From NCBI GenBank assembly GCA_963663945.1, contig OY760687.1, positions 2,542,001-2,606,000 on the forward strand: a stretch of DNA of 64,000 nt. The letters run 5' to 3'. The number at the start of each line of letters is the position of its first letter. Position 1 is the first letter of the stretch. A program made the position numbers and the translations under genes. This document shows, piece after piece, positions 41,816 through 50,025 of the stretch. The notes below the pieces were generated by a model. The model ran no database searches and was not told the origin of the DNA. It was given only the letters and a program-made list of their open reading frames with translations. Origin of the DNA: Bin87 sp963663945. Lineage in GTDB: Bacteria; Chloroflexota; Dehalococcoidia; Lucifugimonadales; UBA3495.

Positions 41816-42694
41816 CTACCTGGTGAAGAATTCGTGGAGAAGACTGTACGCGTCGTCCGGCAGTTCCTCGGCAATGTAATGGCCGGAGGGCAGGGACTGG
41901 CCTTCCACATTATTGGAATAGTTGCGCCACACTCCGAGAACGTCCTGCGTGCGGCCCACGTATCCGCGGTCGCTCCACAGCGCCAGGTGGGGGCAGTTGA
42001 CCTTGTTGTCGAAGTCGGCCTCGTCGTGCTCCAGATCGATGCTGGCGCCGGCGCGGTAGTCCTCGCACGCTCCATGGATGGCATCGGGGTTGCTGAAGCA
42101 GCGCACGTATTCGTCCACCGCCTCTTGGGGGAAGACCTCTTCGGCGTTGCGCTCCCGCATGAACCGCGAGCGGATGTAGTAGTCCGGATCCGCGCCGATC
42201 ACTCGCTCCGGGAAGTCGTAAGGCTGGATTAGGAAGAACCAGTGGTAGGTATTGGTCGCCATCTCCTTGTTCACGATGCTGAACATGTGGCGCGTGGGCA
42301 CAATGTCCAGCGTCGCCAGGCGCAACACGCGTTGCGGATGGTCCTTGGTCAACCGGTGCGCGACGCGGGCGCCCCGGTCGTGGCTCCCCAGGAAGAAGGA
42401 GTCGAAACCCAGGTGGCTCATGGCGTCCACCAGATCCTGCGCCTGGGCTCGCTTGGAGTGGTTGAAGTGATCAGGGCTGCCCTTGGGCTTGCCGCTGTCA
42501 CCGTAACCGCGCAGGTCCGCCGCGACCACCGTGAAATCTTCCGCGAGCCTCGGCGCGATCTTGTGCCACATGGTGTGGGTCTGCGGGTAACCGTGCAGCA
42601 GCAGGAGCGGCGGTCCGCTTCCACCCTTCACCAGGTTCACCGGCTCGCCGCTGGTCTCCACCAGCATGCGCTCAAATCCCTCGAAAAAAGCCAT
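41816..42694 (-). CDS. Fluoroacetate/haloacetate dehalogenase homologue (alpha/beta hydrolase)
   Basis: Hydrolase of 292 residues that closely follows the fluoroacetate dehalogenase (FAcD) pattern. Opening: LLLLHGYPQTHTMWHKIAP, then ADLRGYGDSGKP. Relative to the Rhodopseudomonas enzyme (numbering from memory), the nucleophile Asp110 and carboxylate-binding Arg111/Arg114 are in SHDRGARVAHR. The halide pocket His155-Trp156 is in TYHWFFL and Tyr219 in CEDYRAGASIDLEHD. The catalytic base His280 is in SGHYIAEE. All are kept. AGGAG seven bases upstream sets the start; an extended frame upstream is noise. Substrate could be fluoro- or chloroacetate, or a related ester if the role has shifted. It is coupled to an MmgE/PrpD gene. 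Confidence 0.85.
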   Translation of the reverse strand: MAFFEGFERMLVETSGEPVNLVKGGSGPPLLLLHGYPQTHTMWHKIAPRLAEDFTVVAADLRGYGDSGKPKGSPDHFNHSKRAQAQDLVDAMSHLGFDSFFLGSHDRGARVAHRLTKDHPQRVLRLATLDIVPTRHMFSIVNKEMATNTYHWFFLIQPYDFPERVIGADPDYYIRSRFMRERNAEEVFPQEAVDEYVRCFSNPDAIHGACEDYRAGASIDLEHDEADFDNKVNCPHLALWSDRGYVGRTQDVLGVWRNYSNNVEGQSLPSGHYIAEELPDDAYSLLHEFFTR

Positions 42695-42865
42695 CTTCCG
42701 CTCCTTGGCATCGGTTGAGTATGTGCAAACCATTTGCCCGCAGGCTGCTACATAATGGGGCGGCGGGCGGATGATGTAAATACCTTCGTCCGCGCCCTTT
42801 GACACCATATTCGCGCCCGTGTACCGTAGGCTTGAAACCGCCGGAAAGGCCCTTTGAGAGCGCAG

Positions 42866-44038
42866 ATGACCACCACCAAGGCACCGAACGATATCGCCCA
42901 CTACCTGGACGCGGCGCAACCGCTGGTTGCCCGCGTCGACGAGGCCGCCGCCTGGATCGACGCCGAGCGCCAGCTTCCGCCCGACCTGGCTGCGGATATG
43001 GCCGACGCCGGGTTCTTCCGGCTGCTGTTGCCGCAAGACCTGGGCGGAGCGGAGCTACCACACCCCGACTTCCTCCAGATGCTGGAGCAGTTCGCGGCCG
43101 CCGACGCCAGCGTAGCCTGGTGCCTGAACCAGAACAATGTCTTCTCAACCAGGTCCACGCGCATGACCATGTCCACGGCGCAAGAGATTTGGGGCGAGCA
43201 GCGAGCGGTGGTGACCAACGGGCCACCCGCCGGCGGGTCGAAATCGGTTCCGGTGCCCGGAGGTTTCCGACTGAGCGGGCATTGGAACTTCAGCAGCGGC
43301 AGCGACCATGCCACCTGGATCGCCGCGCTGGCGCCCGTCATCCCCGAAAATGGCGCGGGAGCCGATGGGCAACCGCCCCAGATGCGCCTGCACCTGATGC
43401 CCATTGACCAGGTGCGGATGGTGGACCTGTGGCAGGTCGCCGGACTTCGCGGTACCGGCAGTTTCAGCTTCCAGGTGGACGACCTGTTCGTTCCCGAGGA
43501 ACACTCCTTCGTGCAGGAGGGGCCGTCCTGGTGCGACCGCCCGCTCTACGGGATACCCACCACGCTGCTTTTCGCCACCGGGTTCGCCACCGTCGCATTG
43601 GGGGTGGCGCGGAAAAGCCTGGACATCGCCATCGAGGTGGGCGGCAGCAGGACACCCTATCGCTCCGGCATCCTGCTTCGCGACCACCAGACCACACAGC
43701 GCACCATCGGCGAGGCCCACGCGCAGCAGAGTTCGGCCAGGGCATTCCTGAAGGACGCCCACGGCCGGCTTTGGGATTCGGCTTGCACCAGGGGCGCCCT
43801 CACCATCGACGAGCGCATCCAGCTTCGCGTGGCGGCGACCCATGCCATCCGCACGTCGGCCCAAGTGGTGGACGCCGCTTACACCCTGTGCGGCGCCAGC
43901 GGCATTTTCCAGACCAACCCCATCCAGCGGCGGTTCCAGGACATTCACGTGATCACCCAGCACGTGCAGGGTCACCACGTACACTACGAAACTGCCGGCC
44001 AGTACCTTTTGGGGTTGGAACCACAGGGCGTTTTTTAA
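42866..44038 (+). CDS. Acyl-CoA dehydrogenase-fold flavin monooxygenase-like protein
   Basis: Protein of 390 residues in the acyl-CoA dehydrogenase superfamily, nearest in pattern to the group of flavin monooxygenases and desulfurases (HsaA, DszC-like) and not to true acyl-CoA dehydrogenases. Domains in order: helical N-terminal domain (LPPDLAADMADAGFFRLLLPQDLGG), beta domain (FRLSGHWNFSSGSDHATW, GLRGTGSFSFQVDDLFVPEE) and C-terminal helices ending in QRRFQDIHVITQHVQGH, where the conserved RDxH-like end matches DszC/HsaA. A catalytic Glu base is not visible. An ATG with GAGAG upstream is preferred to a TTG four codons earlier. It is divergent from the FAcD homologue. Confidence 0.8.
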   Translation: MTTTKAPNDIAHYLDAAQPLVARVDEAAAWIDAERQLPPDLAADMADAGFFRLLLPQDLGGAELPHPDFLQMLEQFAAADASVAWCLNQNNVFSTRSTRMTMSTAQEIWGEQRAVVTNGPPAGGSKSVPVPGGFRLSGHWNFSSGSDHATWIAALAPVIPENGAGADGQPPQMRLHLMPIDQVRMVDLWQVAGLRGTGSFSFQVDDLFVPEEHSFVQEGPSWCDRPLYGIPTTLLFATGFATVALGVARKSLDIAIEVGGSRTPYRSGILLRDHQTTQRTIGEAHAQQSSARAFLKDAHGRLWDSACTRGALTIDERIQLRVAATHAIRTSAQVVDAAYTLCGASGIFQTNPIQRRFQDIHVITQHVQGHHVHYETAGQYLLGLEPQGVF

Positions 44039-44049
44039 GATAGCTCCCG

Positions 44050-44140
44050 GTCATTGCCAGCGTAGCGCGGCAATCGCGCTGTTCCTGTGGAGTCTGCCGC
44101 AAGAACGAGATTGCCACGTCGCTACGCCCCTCGCAATGAC
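44050..44140. repeat. 91-bp imperfect palindrome (MITE/REP-like)
   Basis: Left arm GTCATTGCCAGCGTAGCG then CGGCAATC; right arm, read in reverse complement, GTCATTGCGAGGGGCGTAGCG then ACGTGGCAATC. The centre also pairs (GTTC ... GAAC). It fills most of the gap between the flavin enzyme and the hydantoinase. Arms of the same type, starting GTCATTGC and reading on to CGGCAATC, recur in other bacterial genomes as mobile hairpins (general memory); copy number cannot be judged from one window. Confidence 0.7.
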
Positions 44141-44169
44141 ACGCAGCCGATTGGCAAGGAGGTCGCGTT

Positions 44170-45588
44170 ATGGCAGCGAATCATGTGGATACCGTCATCG
44201 TCGGCGGGCAGATCGTAACCTCGTCACAGGTGTACGAGAGTTCCATCGCCATATCCGGCGAGAAGATTGTCGCGATTGGACCGGAGAACTACCTGCCGCC
44301 GGCAGATCGGTACATCGATGCCTCCGGCAAGTTCGTGCTTCCCGGCCTGATCGACAGCCACGTTCACCTGGACGGGCACGACGACTACGCCCTGGGCTCG
44401 CTGGCCGCCGCCCACGCCGGCCTGACCACGCTGGTTCCCTTCGGCACCTACCAGCTTGAGGGCGACGAGACGCTGCCCCAGGCCGTCCACCGCACCCGCG
44501 AGACCGTCGAACGAGCCGCTCTCACCGACTTTGCTTTCCATTTCATCCTGCAGAACCGGCCGAGCATCCTCGCCGGTCTCCCTGATGCCGTCGACCTTGG
44601 CGTGAAGTCCTACAAGATGTTCATGACCTACAAGAAGCGCCCGGGCCGGATGTGCGACGACGACTACATCTGCGAGGCAATGGATCTGGTGGGTCGCGGT
44701 GGAGGCGTCCTTCAGCTTCACTGCGAGAGCGGCAATATTATCGAATACCTCGAAAACAAACTCCTTGGCGAGGGCCATACGCATCCGACCGACTTCCCCA
44801 CAGCGTGTCCGGATTGGGCCGAAGAAGAGGCGATCAACCGGGCGGTGAAGATGTCAGCCGCAACCCGATGCCCCACCTACGTCGTGCATCTGAGCACGCA
44901 GCTGGGCCTGGAACGCATCAAGCAGGCCCAGAGCCTCGGCCAACGGGTGTGGACGGAAACCTGCCCGCAATACCTGCTGCTCTCGGACGCCCAGATGGCG
45001 GAGCGCGGGCCCCTTGCAAAGATCGGCCCGCCGCTGCGACCCGACGACGGACCCGACCGCGACGCGCTATGGGCGGGCCTGCGTCAGGGCCACGTTTCGA
45101 TTGTGGCCAGCGACCACTCACCGCATCCCCAGGAACTGAAACAGCCGGGTTGGGACAACATCTTCGTCGACGCCAACGGCATGTCCGTCCCCTTCGGCTC
45201 GCCCGGCATCGAGACCATCGTGCCGCTGATGTACAGCGAGGGCGTGGTCAAGCGCGGCCTGCCCATCTGGTGGCTGGCCCGAGTCATGTCGGAAAACCCG
45301 GCCCGCATCTTCGGCATCTACCCCCGCAAGGGCGTGATCCAGGTGGGCTCCGACGCCGACTTCCTCATCCTGGACCCCAACGGCGATCGCATCGTCACCG
45401 CCAGCGACCACCACAGCAACGCGGGCTACACCCTGTTCGAGGGCTGGCAGGTTAACGGTCGTCCCTGGATCACCATGCTGCGCGGTCAAGTGCTCCTGCA
45501 GGAAGGCGAGCTACAGCAGAACCCGGGATATGGCACGTTCCTGGAGAGTGGCTCACCGGTCGCGCCGCTGGGCGGGCCCGTTGAATAG
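44170..45588 (+). CDS. Dihydropyrimidinase/D-hydantoinase-type amidohydrolase
   Basis: Cyclic amidohydrolase of 472 residues, urease superfamily. Binuclear metal site: DSHVHLD near residue 60, carboxylated Lys in GVKSYKMFMTY, His in GVLQLHCESG and in TYVVHLSTQLG, and Asp in IVASDHSP. The C-terminal small beta domain is present. It hydrolyses the ring amide of hydantoins, dihydropyrimidines or a related cyclic diamide. The next gene starts directly after its stop codon and an amidase follows, suggesting a three-step breakdown of a cyclic amide. AAGGAGG lies upstream of the ATG. Confidence 0.88.
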   Translation: MAANHVDTVIVGGQIVTSSQVYESSIAISGEKIVAIGPENYLPPADRYIDASGKFVLPGLIDSHVHLDGHDDYALGSLAAAHAGLTTLVPFGTYQLEGDETLPQAVHRTRETVERAALTDFAFHFILQNRPSILAGLPDAVDLGVKSYKMFMTYKKRPGRMCDDDYICEAMDLVGRGGGVLQLHCESGNIIEYLENKLLGEGHTHPTDFPTACPDWAEEEAINRAVKMSAATRCPTYVVHLSTQLGLERIKQAQSLGQRVWTETCPQYLLLSDAQMAERGPLAKIGPPLRPDDGPDRDALWAGLRQGHVSIVASDHSPHPQELKQPGWDNIFVDANGMSVPFGSPGIETIVPLMYSEGVVKRGLPIWWLARVMSENPARIFGIYPRKGVIQVGSDADFLILDPNGDRIVTASDHHSNAGYTLFEGWQVNGRPWITMLRGQVLLQEGELQQNPGYGTFLESGSPVAPLGGPVE

Positions 45589-46635
45589 ATGAAAATCACC
45601 GAAATACGGGCGGTATATCCAAACTATCGGCACGTCGTACCGTCCTGGCGCACCCACTTCTGGCAGATCGTCGTTCGGGTGGAGACGGACGTCGGAACCG
45701 TAGGCCTTGGATACGGCGGCGGCGGTGTGGCCGGCGTAGAAATCGTCAACCGCCACTTCCGCGAGTTGCTGCTGGGCCGTGAGATCAACAGCCTGGCGGA
45801 CATCGCAAGCGCCTGGGATCATCTCTACGAACAGTCCCTGCCCTACGGACGCAAAGGGCTGGCCATCATGGCCCTCAGCGGTGTGGACCTCGCTCTGTAT
45901 GACCTGCTCGCCAAATCCGAAAACAAGCCGGTGTACGAGCTGCTGGGCGGCGCGCAGAAAGCCAGCGTCTTGGCCTACGCCACCGGTCCGGATTCGGAAG
46001 CGTACCGCGACCTCGGATTTCGCGCCCACAAGTTTCCCCATCGTTGGGTCGGCGACGCCGACTACGAAACGGCCGCGGCCGCGGCGGCAAACGCCCGGCA
46101 GCTATATAGTCAGGACGCCCGGATCATGGTCGATTGCTACATGTCGTGGGACGCCGAAGTCACCGTCCGCATGGCGGGCATCCTGTCCGAATACAACCTC
46201 TACTGGTACGAGGACGTGCTGACACCAGACGACTTGGCTGGGCAGGCCGACCTGCGCACGGTGGCGGAGCCCACGCTCATCGCCGGCGGCGAGCACGAGT
46301 TCACGCACTTCGGCTTCGCTGACATTGCGCGCGCCAATGCTCTGGGCCTTTGGCAGCCCGATATCACGTGGTGCGGCGGGATCACGGCGGGGCTGCGCAT
46401 CATCGACCTGGCGCGGGATGCCGGCATACCGGTATCGCTGCACCGAGGAGCCGAGGTTTGGGGGCTGCATCTCATCGCCGCCTCCGACTGGGCCGACTTC
46501 GCCGAGTATCACTCCGACCACATCCGTTCACCCCGGGACGTGCTCTGGCTCGACGAACCGGAGCCTGAGGACGGCTATATTGCGCCGTCCGATAAACCGG
46601 GCTTCGGTGTCACGCTGAATGAGGAAATGTTGTAA
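45589..46635 (+). CDS. Enolase-superfamily dehydratase, L-rhamnonate dehydratase-like
   Basis: TIM-barrel enzyme of 348 residues. It carries the RhmD-type segments HKFPHRW (Lys-x-x-x-His region), MVDCYMSWD (metal Asp), WYEDVLTPDD (metal Glu), AGGEHEFT (metal Glu), QPDITWCGGIT and SLHRGAEVWGLH (His general acid). This differs from the copy at 1 kb, which has the HHDP form. Its ATG touches the preceding TAG and the downstream amidase starts two bases after its stop, so all three are translated together. Dehydration of a sugar acid does not fit easily with hydantoin breakdown, so the true substrate may be an unusual hydroxy acid amide. Confidence 0.85.
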   Translation: MKITEIRAVYPNYRHVVPSWRTHFWQIVVRVETDVGTVGLGYGGGGVAGVEIVNRHFRELLLGREINSLADIASAWDHLYEQSLPYGRKGLAIMALSGVDLALYDLLAKSENKPVYELLGGAQKASVLAYATGPDSEAYRDLGFRAHKFPHRWVGDADYETAAAAAANARQLYSQDARIMVDCYMSWDAEVTVRMAGILSEYNLYWYEDVLTPDDLAGQADLRTVAEPTLIAGGEHEFTHFGFADIARANALGLWQPDITWCGGITAGLRIIDLARDAGIPVSLHRGAEVWGLHLIAASDWADFAEYHSDHIRSPRDVLWLDEPEPEDGYIAPSDKPGFGVTLNEEML

Positions 46636-46637
46636 CT

Positions 46638-47819
46638 ATGGCCGGCCCCCTGAACGCCTTCGTTCCCGATAGCAACGCCCACCTCTCTGGCTCGGACCAC
46701 GGACCGTTGTCCGGCCTCACCTTCGCGGCCAAGGACATCTTCGATATCGCCGGCCACGTGACCGGATGCGGGAACCCGCATTGGCTCGCTACTCATGGCC
46801 CCGCCCAAGCCAACGCCTGGGTGGTGCAAAGGCTGGTGGACGCCGGAGCATCCATGGTCGGCAAAACCATCACCGACGAGCTGACTCGCGGAATATTCGG
46901 CGAGAACATGCACTACGGCACGCCGGTGAACCCGAGTGCGCCCGGCCGGGTGCCGGGTGGCTCATCCAGCGGGTCGGCGTCGGCGGTTGCTGGCGAGGTG
47001 GTGGATTTCGCGCTGGGTTCGGACACCGGAGGCTCGGTGCGCGTGCCGTCGAGTTTCTGCGGGCTGTTTGGCTTGAGGCCCACCCACGGGCGCATCCCGC
47101 TGGACGGCATGCTGCTGCAGGCTCCGTCCTTCGACACCATCGGCTGGTTCGCCCGGGACGCGGAGACCTTCGCCCGCGTGGGCTCCATCATCCTACCGCC
47201 GGGCCCCGCAACTCAGCGTCCGCAACGCCTGGTGATCGCGGAGGACGCCTTCGAACTCGCTGAGCCAGCAACTCGCGCGGCTTTGGAAGCGGTTCTCGCG
47301 ACGTTACGCCCGCTGTTCACAGCGTCGTCAGCGCTGCGACTCTCCTCCACCAGTCTCGAAGAGTGGTCGGCTCACCAGCAGGTGCTGCAGAGCCGCGAGG
47401 CGTGGGAGTCGGCCCGGGACTGGATCGACGAGGTCAATCCGACCTTCAGTTTCGAAGTGTCCGACCGCTACGCCATGGCACGCTCGGTAACGGACGAGCA
47501 GATCGTCACCGCTCAGGCCGGCCGTGATGCCGTCATCGCCCGCATGAACGAGGTGTTCGACGGCGGAGACGTCGTCGTGTGCCTGCCAACCACGGTGTCC
47601 CCAGCCCCGTTTGTGGGTCAGCGGGTTTCCGAGCGGCATACGCTGCGCCTGCGCAACAGCGCGCTCACCTCGGTGGCCGGGAACACCGGCCGGCCGCAGA
47701 TCAGCGTACCGCTGGGACGAGTCGATGGCGTGCCCGTCGGCCTGTCGCTGCTGGGAGACTACGGGGCCGACGAGCAACTGATCGCGTTGGCGCGGGAGAT
47801 CGGTCGACTGTCGGTATGA
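46638..47819 (+). CDS. Amidase-signature family hydrolase
   Basis: Ser-cis-Ser-Lys amidase of 393 residues. Catalytic Lys in FAAKDIFDIAG, cis-Ser in PGGSSSGSASAVA and nucleophile Ser in GSDTGGSVRVPSSFCG: the triad is complete. The length is short for the family, with a compact C-terminal region containing VCLPTTVSPAPF and NTGRPQISVPLG. Likely cleaves an amide released by the upstream hydantoinase (inference). Its TGA stop overlaps the ATG of a DUF4258 gene by one base pair step (ATGA). Confidence 0.88.
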   Translation: MAGPLNAFVPDSNAHLSGSDHGPLSGLTFAAKDIFDIAGHVTGCGNPHWLATHGPAQANAWVVQRLVDAGASMVGKTITDELTRGIFGENMHYGTPVNPSAPGRVPGGSSSGSASAVAGEVVDFALGSDTGGSVRVPSSFCGLFGLRPTHGRIPLDGMLLQAPSFDTIGWFARDAETFARVGSIILPPGPATQRPQRLVIAEDAFELAEPATRAALEAVLATLRPLFTASSALRLSSTSLEEWSAHQQVLQSREAWESARDWIDEVNPTFSFEVSDRYAMARSVTDEQIVTAQAGRDAVIARMNEVFDGGDVVVCLPTTVSPAPFVGQRVSERHTLRLRNSALTSVAGNTGRPQISVPLGRVDGVPVGLSLLGDYGADEQLIALAREIGRLSV

Positions 47820-48043
47820 GTCGTCGCATCAGATATGATCGCCATGCTCGCCGCCGAATCCGCTGGCGTGGGATCAGCGAGAGTGAAGTTGAACAAACTG
47901 TCATGGAGCCAGACCGCCTGGAGGCGTCCATTCGGGACCGAACGAACGCCTTCAAACGAATTGGAGACCGTTTGATCAGAGTAACGTTTGCGGAGACCGG
48001 AGATGTTATCCTGATCATTACCGTAGTAGATCGAACGGACTGA
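47816..48043 (+). CDS. DUF4258-type small protein
   Basis: Basic protein of 75 residues: RIRYDRHARRRIRWRGISESEVEQTV, then RIGDRLIRVTFAETGDVILIITVVD. Small DUF4258 proteins have a RelE/ParE-like layout (a His near the N terminus and a C-terminal VVTVY-type strand) and are often paired with DUF2283 proteins; no activity has been firmly established as far as I know. The ATG overlaps the amidase stop by ATGA, so expression is tied to that operon. The DUF2283 gene begins 12 bases after its stop. Confidence 0.72.
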   Translation: MSRRIRYDRHARRRIRWRGISESEVEQTVMEPDRLEASIRDRTNAFKRIGDRLIRVTFAETGDVILIITVVDRTD

Positions 48044-48055
48044 GGGATTCACGGC

Positions 48056-48346
48056 ATGCAGATCGAGTACAGCGCAGATGTCGACGCACTCTATGTGTAC
48101 CTGAGTAAAGTCGATGTGGCATGCACGGTTGAACCCCGCGACGGGATTGCAGTCGACTACGACGCAAGTGGCAAAGTTGTTGGCGTGGAAATCCTGGACG
48201 CCAGCATTCGCTTCGCTCCTGCGGATTCGTCGCTGATGTTGAAGGACAGCGGACCCGAGTACACCAACGATCAATCTCGCCGCATCCGTTCCATCCTGTC
48301 CTCGTATATCGCCACGCCGTCACTTGTTGAGGACGACGTCGATTAG
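48056..48346 (+). CDS. DUF2283 protein
   Basis: Acidic protein of 96 residues with the DUF2283 pattern: IEYSADVDALYVYLS at the start and AVDYDASGKVVGVEILDASIRF in the centre. It is the usual partner of DUF4258 proteins. The acidic/basic pairing of the two resembles an antitoxin-toxin couple. GAGGGA stands nine bases before the ATG. Its 3' end overlaps that of the convergent TPP enzyme gene by 27 bases. Confidence 0.78.
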   Translation: MQIEYSADVDALYVYLSKVDVACTVEPRDGIAVDYDASGKVVGVEILDASIRFAPADSSLMLKDSGPEYTNDQSRRIRSILSSYIATPSLVEDDVD

Positions 48347-50023
48347 CGCGATACGTCCTTCGTTGACCGCGGCCAGGCCGTTGCGAAGAGCCTGGGCGAG
48401 ATGGGCAGGGTCATCGACCCGCTCACCATAGCCGCCGAAAGGCTCCACCAGCTTGGCGTAATCGGGCCCGGGGATGTGGACACCATGCCAAATGTCGGAG
48501 CGCGCGGCCACGCCGTCGGGGTAGTACGCCAGGTGGTTCCCCCGCATTGCTTCGTAGCACTCGTTGTTGAACAGCACGGTCATGAAGGGCAGGTTGGCCT
48601 CACAGGCGACGCCGAAGCACTGGGTAACCGGGTTGTACAGAAAACCGCCGTCGCCCATGAGCGCCACCACGGGCTGGTCGGGCTTCGCCAGCTTGACGCC
48701 CAGCGCCAGTCCCAGGCCCTGACCCAGGCCTCCGTTGGTCTTGTAGTAACTCTGCGGACGATCCCAAACGACGTGACGGCCGATTGCGCCGCGATGGGTG
48801 GTGACCTCCTCCGCGTAGACCACGTTGTCGGGCATCACCTCGCTGAGCACGGCGCATAGCCAGGCGGGATCGATGGGCCGGCTGCCGCTGGCGGCAGCCT
48901 CGGCCGCGTAGGTTTCCTCGGCCAACCGGTCATGTTCGGCAGCCCAGCGCTGACGCCGCGCTTCAATCTCGTCGCGGCGGCTGTCCATTGCGGGTCGCAA
49001 AGCTTCAACCAGCAACCCCAACCCAATGGTGAGATCCCCTTCGACGTAGCGGTCCGCGAAGAGGTTCTGGTAGACCATGTAGTCCTTGACGGTGGTTTCT
49101 CCCATAGCCACAACGGTGGCTTGTTGTGGGCCGGCCTGCGGCGGATACCAGGGGGCGCGGCTGCCGGCCAGAATCACCAGATCGGCCTGCTGGAGATAAC
49201 GCTCCGACTGTCCACCGAGGTACAGCGGGTGACCCTTGGGGAAGTTGGCGTACAGCGCCGCGCTCTCCACCACCGGAATGGCAAACATCTCGGCCAGCGC
49301 GACCAGGTTGTTGAAGCCGGCCACCTCGCGTCCAGCGCTGTCTGTGATTATCAGCGGCGACTTGCTCCCGGCAACCAGGTCGGCCAACTCGGCGATATCC
49401 TGCTCCGATGGCCGATTCCTGGGCGCGCCAGGAACGGTCCTGAGCTTGCCTGGAGGCGTCCACTCGTGGACCATAGTCTCAATGGGGATGTTCATGAAGG
49501 ACGGGCCCTGGGGAACCCGCTGGGCGAGTTCGCCCGCCCGCACCAACTGCTCGTACACGGTGTGTGGACTGGTAGCCCTTCCGCTCCACTTGGTGAAGGC
49601 GTCGGCGAACCGGTCGGGCCCGCCCACCACGCTGAGGTTGCGGTACCACTGCCCCTGTGGGTCGATCTCCGGATCCTCGCCATAGCTGGTCGCTTCGCCG
49701 GAGCAGACCAGCATTGGCACTTCTCCGATCATTGCGCCATGCACGCCCATGCTGCCCTGCAGCAAGCCCACGCCAGCATGCAGGAGCACCGCCTGCATCC
49801 GGCCGGTCACCCGGGTGTACCCGCTGGCCATATTAACGGCCAGGGTCTCGTGCCAGCAGTTGATGTACTGCGGCCCGGGCGTTTCGTTGATCTTCTGGCG
49901 GGCCAGCGCTTCCCATACCGGCGCCCACTCCGAACCCGGTGATGAGATTATGTAATCTATGCCCAGGTTGCGGAAGGCTTCAAGGATTCCTTCGCCGCAG
50001 TCCTTTGGAGTGGTGGTTGTCAT
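48320..50023 (-). CDS. Thiamine-diphosphate-dependent enzyme, acetolactate-synthase-like
   Basis: TPP enzyme of 567 residues with the three domains of the acetolactate synthase/benzoylformate decarboxylase group. The Glu that activates the cofactor is in INCWHETLAVNMASGYTRV. The central domain (about 200-330) contains SPLIITDSAG, and the C-terminal binding motif GDG-x-NN runs from LMGDGGFLYNP to VLFNNECYE. AGGAGG eight bases upstream fixes this start; the frame continues upstream inside the exporter gene in a different frame. It sits three bases after the exporter stop and is co-transcribed with it. Likely a 2-oxoacid decarboxylase or ligase; no small regulatory subunit (IlvN) is nearby, so branched-chain synthesis is unlikely. 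Confidence 0.88.
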   Translation of the reverse strand: MTTTTPKDCGEGILEAFRNLGIDYIISSPGSEWAPVWEALARQKINETPGPQYINCWHETLAVNMASGYTRVTGRMQAVLLHAGVGLLQGSMGVHGAMIGEVPMLVCSGEATSYGEDPEIDPQGQWYRNLSVVGGPDRFADAFTKWSGRATSPHTVYEQLVRAGELAQRVPQGPSFMNIPIETMVHEWTPPGKLRTVPGAPRNRPSEQDIAELADLVAGSKSPLIITDSAGREVAGFNNLVALAEMFAIPVVESAALYANFPKGHPLYLGGQSERYLQQADLVILAGSRAPWYPPQAGPQQATVVAMGETTVKDYMVYQNLFADRYVEGDLTIGLGLLVEALRPAMDSRRDEIEARRQRWAAEHDRLAEETYAAEAAASGSRPIDPAWLCAVLSEVMPDNVVYAEEVTTHRGAIGRHVVWDRPQSYYKTNGGLGQGLGLALGVKLAKPDQPVVALMGDGGFLYNPVTQCFGVACEANLPFMTVLFNNECYEAMRGNHLAYYPDGVAARSDIWHGVHIPGPDYAKLVEPFGGYGERVDDPAHLAQALRNGLAAVNEGRIALIDVVLNK

Positions 50024-50025
50024 GT

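Noticed and set aside
44039..44169. CRISPR or toxin system in the gap
   Set aside because: There is only one palindrome, with no repeat-spacer pattern.
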